From contig DATLYH010000159.1 in assembly GCA_035575035.1 (NCBI GenBank), positions 1 to 10,396 of the forward strand: a DNA stretch of 10,396 nucleotides, read 5' to 3'. Both the position numbers and the translations under genes were made by a program. This DNA comes from DATLYH01 sp035575035. Lineage in GTDB: Bacteria; Planctomycetota; Planctomycetia; Gemmatales; Gemmataceae. Under the pieces are notes generated by a model that searched no databases, was not told where the DNA came from, and saw nothing but the letters and a program-made list of their open reading frames with translations. Positions 6,389 to 10,396 of this stretch are shown in pieces; the stretch's first letter is position 1, and every line of letters starts with the position of its first letter.

Positions 6389-7906
6389 GTGTCCGCACCC
6401 CACGATACCTTCGAGGCCAGCCGGCTTGAGAAGCTCCGCCGCATCGAGGAACTCGGCATCGACCCTTGGGGCGGCCGGTTCGACGGCCATCGGGCCATCG
6501 CGGAGATCCGCGCCCTGCCGACCGACCTGCCCGAGGACCAGCGGCCGCGCGTTCGGGCCGCCGGCCGGATCGTCCTCCGCCGCGACATGGGCAATGCCCA
6601 CTTCCTGCACATCGCCGACTGGACCGGCCGAGTGCAGGTGATGATCGGCAAGAAGCAAGTCGGCGAGGCAGCCTGGAAGTTGGCCCAGCTGTTCGATCTG
6701 GGCGACCTGATCGGCGTCGATGGCACCTGGGGCAAGACCAAAAAGGGCGAGCCGACCATCTTCGCCGACGGCCTGACCTTCCTGACAAAGTCGCTGCTGC
6801 CGCACCCCGACAAGTGGGCGGGCATGCAGGAGATCGAATACCGCCTGCGGCACCGTTACCTGGACCTGATTTACACTCCCGAGACGCTCGACCGGGCCCG
6901 CAAGCGCACCTTGATCATCCGCACCATCCGCCGCTATCTGGACGAGCGCGGTTATCAGGAGGTGGAAACGCCGACGCTGCACGCCATTGCCGGCGGCGCT
7001 GCGGCTCGGCCGTTTGTCACCCACCACAACGCCCTGGATATGGAGTTGTTCCTGCGGATCGCCCTGGAGCTGCACCTGAAGCGGCTGCTGGTCGGCGGCA
7101 TCGAGAAGGTCTACGAGATCGGCCGGGTCTTCCGCAACGAGGGGATCAGCCCGCGGCACAACCCGGAATTCACCATGCTGGAGCTGTACCAGGCCTATGG
7201 CAACTACGAGACGATGATGGACCTGACCGAGGGCCTGATCGTCGCCTGCGTCGATGCGCTGGCCCCCCTCACCCTACCCTCTCCCCCCTTGGGGGGAGAG
7301 GGTAGGGTGAGGGGGGGCGGCCGGCGGCTGCCCTACGGCGAGCGGACCATCGACTACACGCCCCCCTGGGAACGTCGGCCCTACGCGGAGCTGTTCCAGG
7401 AGCATGTCGGCGTCTCGATGTTTGACCCAGAGGCGGTGGCGGCCCGCGCCCAGCAAGAGGGCTACCCGACCCGGGGGATCGATCCGGCGGTCCTGGTGCA
7501 CAAATTGTTCGAGGCGCTCGTCGAGCCGCGGTTGGAGAAGCTGGACCGGCCGCTGTTCGTCTACGGCTATCCGGCGGCGCTCTGCCCGCTGACCAAGCGG
7601 AACCGGCAGAACCCCGCCATCGCCGAGCGCTTCGAGTTGTACGTCTGCGGCATGGAGATAGCCAACGCCTACACCGAGCTGAACGACCCCATCACGCAGG
7701 AGCAGACCTTCCGCCAGCAGCTAGCCGGGCTGCCGGAGGAAGAGTCGATGGCCCGGATGGACGAGGACTTTGTACGGGCGCTGCGCTACGGCATGCCGCC
7801 GGCCGGCGGTCTGGGTATCGGCATCGACCGGCTGGTGATGCTGCTGACCAACGCCCAGACGATCCGCGACGTCATCCTGTTCCCGCTGCTGCGGCCGGAG
7901 AAGTAG
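6389..7906 (+). CDS. lysS: Lysyl-tRNA synthetase, class II, with an in-frame palindromic insertion
   Basis: The enzyme charges tRNA-Lys with lysine in the cytoplasm. From the GTG at 6389 it has 505 residues: an OB-fold anticodon-binding domain at about 55-135 (RVRAAGRIVLRRDMG, HFLHIADWTGRVQV), class II motif 1 around 179-197, the lysine-specific stretches GGAAARPFVTHHNALD and FLRIALELHLKRL (201-233), motif 2 RVFRNEGISPRHNPEFTM (246-263), EIANAYTELNDP (about 423-434) and motif 3 GLGIGIDRLVMLL (474-486), ending in the familiar TIRDVILFPLLRPEK. The GTG at 6389 gives a normal N-terminus; the frame is open to a GTG at 6263, but those 42 residues are Arg-rich and unlike the family. The Shine-Dalgarno site is weak. 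Unusually, residues about 292-310 (LTLPSPPLGGEGR and flanks) are encoded by a perfect palindrome of exactly 18 codons, in the variable loop after motif 2 where E. coli LysS reads ILGKTEVTYGD. Without it the protein has the usual length of about 487. The Lol genes follow 41 bp downstream. Confidence 0.97.
   Translation: MSAPHDTFEASRLEKLRRIEELGIDPWGGRFDGHRAIAEIRALPTDLPEDQRPRVRAAGRIVLRRDMGNAHFLHIADWTGRVQVMIGKKQVGEAAWKLAQLFDLGDLIGVDGTWGKTKKGEPTIFADGLTFLTKSLLPHPDKWAGMQEIEYRLRHRYLDLIYTPETLDRARKRTLIIRTIRRYLDERGYQEVETPTLHAIAGGAAARPFVTHHNALDMELFLRIALELHLKRLLVGGIEKVYEIGRVFRNEGISPRHNPEFTMLELYQAYGNYETMMDLTEGLIVACVDALAPLTLPSPPLGGEGRVRGGGRRLPYGERTIDYTPPWERRPYAELFQEHVGVSMFDPEAVAARAQQEGYPTRGIDPAVLVHKLFEALVEPRLEKLDRPLFVYGYPAALCPLTKRNRQNPAIAERFELYVCGMEIANAYTELNDPITQEQTFRQQLAGLPEEESMARMDEDFVRALRYGMPPAGGLGIGIDRLVMLLTNAQTIRDVILFPLLRPEK
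7263..7316. repeat. Perfect 26-bp inverted repeat inserted in frame in lysS
   Basis: The left arm (7263-7288, beginning CCCCCCTCACCC) and right arm (7291-7316, ending GGGTGAGGGGGG) are exact reverse complements over 26 bases, separated only by TT. The total of 54 bp equals 18 codons, so the lysS frame is preserved. Its translation contains LTLPSPPLGGEGR; the opposite strand would read PHPTLSPQGGRG. Such TLSP/GGEG palindromes occur between genes in many bacterial genomes (from memory), so this looks like a mobile palindromic repeat caught inside an essential gene, comparable in principle to Rickettsia palindromic elements. In RNA it would form an extremely stable hairpin, without a T tract for termination. 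No second copy is present in the window. Confidence 0.9.
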
Positions 7907-7947
7907 CGGCCGTCATCCACGGCTCTTACTCAAGGACGAGGTGACCG

Positions 7948-9366
7948 GTGTACAAACTGCTGCTCTGCTGGCGTTACCTGTGTACCCGCTACCTGGCACT
8001 GGCGTGCATCATCAGCGTCATGCTCGGCGTCGCCACGCTCATCGTCGTCAACAGCGTCATGGGCGGCTTCAGCACCAAGCTCAAGGAGCGGCTGCACGGC
8101 CTCCTCTCCGACATTGTCATCGAGACGACCACCTTTGAGGGAATTCGCAATCCCGAGCAGGAGATGGCCCGCCTCCGGCGCGACCCGGTCCTGCGCGGCA
8201 AGATTGAGGCGCTGAGCCCCACGCTGGAGGTCTTCGCCATGATCCAGTTCCCCTTCCGCGGCGAGACGGTGATGCGGCCGGTCCACCTGATCGGCATCGA
8301 CCCCGAGAGCCGGGCCCAGATCGGCGGCTTCGCTGAACACCTGATCGACCCGCGCAACCGCGAGCGCCCCTCGTTCGAACTGAGCCCGGAAGCCCGCCAG
8401 CGCTACCAGGAGAACAACCGGCCGCGTCTCTTCCTCCAGGAGCCGCCCTCGGAAGGGCCGCTTGATGAAAACGGTCGGCCGGCACCTGACCCGCCGCCGA
8501 GCCGGCCGTATGTGCCGCGCGGCGTCATCGTCGGCTACGCCATCGCCCACATCCGCAATCCCCACGCCCGCCCCGGTGAACCCAAGGACATCCGCATCCT
8601 GCACCCCGGCGACGAGGTGGTCCTGACCACGGTCAGCGGCCAGCGGCTCATGCCGGTCTCCGCCCGCTTCGTGGTCTGTGACTACATCAAGTCGGAGATG
8701 AGCGAGTACGATGCCAACTACGTCTATGTGCCGCTCGACTACTTGCAGCAGCTGCGCACCATGGAGGACCGGGTTACCAGCATCCAGGTCAAGCTCAGGG
8801 ACTACCGCGATGCCCCGCAGGTGGTGGCCCGGCTCCGGGAGCTATTCCCGATGGAGCGCTACTCGGTGCAGGTGCTGACCTGGGAGGACAAGCAAGGGGC
8901 GTTGCTGGCGGCCATCGCCATCGAACGCGGCCTGTTGAATGTGCTCCTCTTCCTGATCATCGCGGTGGCCGGGTTCGGCATCCTGGCGATCTTCTCGATG
9001 ATCGTGGTCGAGAAGACGCGCGACATCGGCATCCTCAAGGCGCTGGGGGCATCCAACGCCGGCGTGATGAACATCTTCCTGGGCTACGGCCTGCTGCTCG
9101 GCCTGGTCGGCGCCGGTCTGGGGACGGTGCTCGGCCTGGTCTTGACCGTCAACATCAACGAGATTGAGGCGGTCATCGGCCGGCTCACCGGGCACGAGGT
9201 CTTTGACAAGAAGGTTTACTACTTCGACCAAATCCCGACCGACATCCAGCCCTGGAGCATTGTCCTGATCAACCTGGGGGCGCTGGCCATTGCTGTGCTC
9301 TTCAGCGTGCTGCCGGCCCTGCGCGCCGCCCTGCTCCAGCCGGTGCGGGCGCTGAGGTACGAGTGA
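7948..9366 (+). CDS. LolC/LolE-type lipoprotein-releasing ABC permease
   Basis: This 472-residue inner-membrane permease of the LolC/LolE family would release lipoproteins from the inner membrane for transfer to the outer membrane. Transmembrane helices lie near 16-36 (ALACIISVMLGVATLIVVNSV), 326-352, 375-400 and 436-458, with a large periplasmic domain between the first two. Family hallmarks are VMGGF (38-42) after helix 1, TWEDKQGALLAAIAIER (311-327) before helix 2, the coupling motif EKTRDIGILKALGAS (355-369) and the ending PVRALRYE. It is 55-70 residues longer than typical LolC/LolE because of a proline- and charge-rich insertion at about 134-188 in the periplasmic domain (for example EPPSEGPLDENGRPAPDPPP). 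GTG at 7948 has GAGG six bases upstream. Only one permease gene is visible, so it may form a homodimer with the downstream ATPase. The gene is 41 bp after lysS. An export role other than lipoprotein release is possible, since this superfamily is broad. Confidence 0.9.
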   Translation: MYKLLLCWRYLCTRYLALACIISVMLGVATLIVVNSVMGGFSTKLKERLHGLLSDIVIETTTFEGIRNPEQEMARLRRDPVLRGKIEALSPTLEVFAMIQFPFRGETVMRPVHLIGIDPESRAQIGGFAEHLIDPRNRERPSFELSPEARQRYQENNRPRLFLQEPPSEGPLDENGRPAPDPPPSRPYVPRGVIVGYAIAHIRNPHARPGEPKDIRILHPGDEVVLTTVSGQRLMPVSARFVVCDYIKSEMSEYDANYVYVPLDYLQQLRTMEDRVTSIQVKLRDYRDAPQVVARLRELFPMERYSVQVLTWEDKQGALLAAIAIERGLLNVLLFLIIAVAGFGILAIFSMIVVEKTRDIGILKALGASNAGVMNIFLGYGLLLGLVGAGLGTVLGLVLTVNINEIEAVIGRLTGHEVFDKKVYYFDQIPTDIQPWSIVLINLGALAIAVLFSVLPALRAALLQPVRALRYE

Positions 9367-9369
9367 AAA

Positions 9370-9560
9370 TGACGAATGACGAAAGAAGCCCGCATGACGA
9401 AGGACGAATGTCGAAAGGAGGGTCGGGGGTACCTTCCCCCCGCTGGCAGGGAAGCAACACGGAACGGACTCTGCCACTCGCTGCCACCGCCCCTCCGTGT
9501 GGTCATTCGGATTTCGACATTCGTCCTTCTGTCGTCATTCGTGCTTCGTCATTCGGCATT
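9370..9560. repeat. Long imperfect palindrome with heptad-unit arms between permease and ATPase genes
   Basis: The 214-bp gap between the Lol permease and ATPase genes is almost filled by an inverted repeat. The left arm reads tgacgaa, tgacgaa, agaagcccgca, tgacgaa, ggacgaa, tgtcgaa (9370-9415). The right arm, read on the minus strand from 9558 to 9513, gives tgccgaa, tgacgaa, gcacgaa, tgacgacagaa, ggacgaa, tgtcgaa. Each arm is five 7-nt units plus one 11-nt unit, 46 bases in all. The inner 18 bases (9399-9416 with 9512-9529) pair perfectly, and the outer 16 (9368-9383 with 9545-9560) match at 15. The spacer continues the fold: GGAGGGTCGG (9417-9426) can pair with CCGCCCCTCC (9487-9496), and TGGCAG (9444-9449) with CTGCCA (9471-9476). 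No gene is seen inside. I recall similar TTCGTCATTC-type repeats between planctomycete genes. Confidence 0.85.
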
Positions 9561-9566
9561 CCCACC

Positions 9567-9583
9567 AAGGGGGTATTAGCGTG
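9567..9583 (+). promoter_or_regulatory. Ribosome binding site fixing the GTG start of the LolD-type ATPase
   Basis: AAGGGGG (9567-9573) lies seven bases before the GTG at 9581. The frame is open upstream to another GTG at 9497, but those 28 residues would be translated repeat DNA (FVIRHSH-like sequence), so the site supports 9581. Confidence 0.7.
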
Positions 9584-10297
9584 GAAGGATCAGCTCCGCT
9601 GCTGACCGCGGTCGGTCTGCACAAGACCTATCGCAAGAATGCCATCGAGGTCCCGGTCCTGCGCGGGCTGGACCTGGAGGTCTACGAGGGTGAGTTTCTC
9701 AGTATCGTCGGCGCTTCGGGCTGCGGCAAGACGACGCTGCTGCACCTGCTCGGCACCCTCGACCGGCCCGACCGCGGCGAGGTCCGTCTCGAGGGCCGGC
9801 GCATCGACAACCTCCCCGCCGAGCTGCGCGACCGACTCCGCAATCAGACATTCGGCTTCGTCTTTCAGTTCTATCATCTGCTGCCGGAGCTGACGGCCCT
9901 GGAGAATGTGCTCCTGCCGCAGATGATCAGCCACTCGGTTGTCGGCTGGCTGCGTCACGGCCGTGCCCTTCGCCGGCAGGGGGCCGAGCTGCTGGAGCGG
10001 GTTGGGCTGGGGCAGCGGCTGCGGCACCGGCCGCGCGAGCTGTCCGGCGGCGAGATGCAACGGGCCGCCATCGCCCGCGCCCTGGCCAATCGGCCGCGCA
10101 TCCTCCTGGCCGACGAGCCGACCGGCAACCTCGACCCCGACACCGGCCTCGGCATTGTCGCCCTGCTCCGCGACTTGAACCGGCGCGAAGGGCTGACTAT
10201 CATCATGGTGACTCATAATCTCGACCTCGTCGCCGAGACCGACCGGGTAGTGCGCCTCACGGCTGGGCGCGTGGAAGCGGCCTGCGCGTCGGGTTGA
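9581..10297 (+). CDS. lolD: LolD-type ABC transporter ATP-binding protein
   Basis: This is the ATPase partner of the upstream LolC/LolE-type permease, 238 residues, cytoplasmic and attached to the inner membrane. Motifs from the GTG at 9581: Walker A GASGCGKT (44-51), Q-loop FVFQ (93-96), signature LSGGEMQRAAIARAL (154-168), Walker B ILLADEPTGNLD (174-185) and switch histidine VTHN (210-213). LGTLDRPDRGEV (57-68) and IEVPVLRGLDLEV (22-34) are characteristic of the LolD/MacB ATPase subgroup. Length is typical for LolD (about 225-240). It is separated from the permease by 214 bp of palindromic repeat, more than is usual in lol operons, so co-transcription has to pass through a large hairpin. 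By sequence it differs from the minus-strand ATPase (SGGEMQ against SGGQQQ; no proline-rich tail), so the two serve separate transporters. The substrate assignment depends on the permease family. Confidence 0.92.
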   Translation: MEGSAPLLTAVGLHKTYRKNAIEVPVLRGLDLEVYEGEFLSIVGASGCGKTTLLHLLGTLDRPDRGEVRLEGRRIDNLPAELRDRLRNQTFGFVFQFYHLLPELTALENVLLPQMISHSVVGWLRHGRALRRQGAELLERVGLGQRLRHRPRELSGGEMQRAAIARALANRPRILLADEPTGNLDPDTGLGIVALLRDLNRREGLTIIMVTHNLDLVAETDRVVRLTAGRVEAACASG

Positions 10298-10310
10298 GTG
10301 TTTCAGGTCG

Positions 10311-10396
10311 GGCGAGCGGCCGGCGTCAGCCGGCTGGTGCAGGCGAGCGGCCGGCGTCAGCCGGTGCAGGCGAGCGGCCGGCGTTAGCCGGCCGGT
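10311..10396. repeat. GC-rich tandem repeat of small hairpins, three copies, running off the window
   Basis: Starting 13 bases after the ATPase stop, the unit GGCGAGCGGCCGGCGTCAGC with a variable tail occurs at 10311-10341 (31 bp), 10342-10368 (27 bp) and 10369-10396 (28 bp, cut by the window end). Each unit contains a hairpin: GCCGGC-GTCA-GCCGGC at 10319-10334, GCCGGC-GTCA-GCCGG at 10350-10364 and GCCGGC-GTTA-GCCGGC at 10377-10392. Differences between copies lie in the tail and in one C/T change in the loop. I recall similar GCCGGCGTCAGCCGG repeats dispersed in Gemmata-like genomes. It could serve as a transcription terminator or protein-binding array, but there is no T tract. It is not a CRISPR: units abut with no spacers. 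Confidence 0.85.

Noticed and set aside
5621..7159. Minus-strand open frame of 512 codons across the glycosyltransferase and lysS genes
   Set aside because: It spans two real genes and their gap, with low-complexity composition and no motif; the plus-strand genes are unequivocal.
7263..7316. Intein, intron or programmed bypass element in lysS
   Set aside because: 54 bp is far too short for an intein or self-splicing intron, and the sequence is simply in frame, so plain translation is the easiest reading.
7263..7316. Rho-independent terminator inside lysS
   Set aside because: The stem is strong, but no T tract follows on either strand, and it lies within an intact essential gene.
9363..9605. 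Short frames with TKDE- or FVIRHSS-like translations in the Lol gap
   Set aside because: They are translations of the heptad palindrome, a known source of false genes; the repeat structure explains them.
10311..10396. Possible CRISPR array
   Set aside because: Units adjoin without unique spacers, are internally palindromic and vary in length; no cas genes are near.

Overview
The window is GC-rich bacterial DNA that reads best as a planctomycete, probably a Gemmata-like lineage. This rests on several things: high GC, a MacAB-type and a Lol-type ABC system together (so an outer membrane is likely), mostly non-ATG starts (six of eight complete genes start with GTG or TTG by my choice of starts), patchy Shine-Dalgarno sites, and intergenic repeats of kinds I recall from such genomes. 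The taxon is an inference; there is no rRNA or marker phylogeny here.

Layout. Positions 1-221 hold the proline-rich C-terminal end of a plus-strand gene, closed by a hairpin terminator (228-264). Positions 282-3761 on the minus strand are a three-gene operon, transcribed in the order HlyD/MacA-type adaptor, MacB/LolD-type ATPase, MacB-type permease. A complete tripartite exporter lacks only its outer-membrane channel here. A 439-bp divergent intergenic region (3762-4200) separates it from the plus-strand half. That half has two overlapping family 2 glycosyltransferases (4201-6220), a class II lysyl-tRNA synthetase (lysS, 6389-7906), a LolC/LolE-type permease (7948-9366) and a LolD-type ATPase (9581-10297). 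The window ends in a GC-rich tandem repeat of small hairpins (10311-10396).

How the genes work together. The two ABC systems belong to the same superfamily of mechanotransmission transporters (MacB/FtsX/LolC) but have different jobs: the minus-strand set looks like an efflux or peptide/lipid export pump, and the plus-strand set looks like lipoprotein release from the inner membrane. The lysS-lolC-lolD order recurs in other bacteria. The glycosyltransferase pair looks like cell-surface polysaccharide or glycolipid biosynthesis.

The most striking signal is a perfect 26-bp inverted repeat with a 2-nt centre (54 bp, exactly 18 codons) sitting in frame inside lysS, in a variable loop of the catalytic domain between motifs 2 and 3. 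Second is a roughly 190-bp palindrome between the Lol permease and ATPase genes whose arms are built of degenerate 7-nt units. A shorter heptad-like tract occupies the equivalent gap in the MacAB-like operon.
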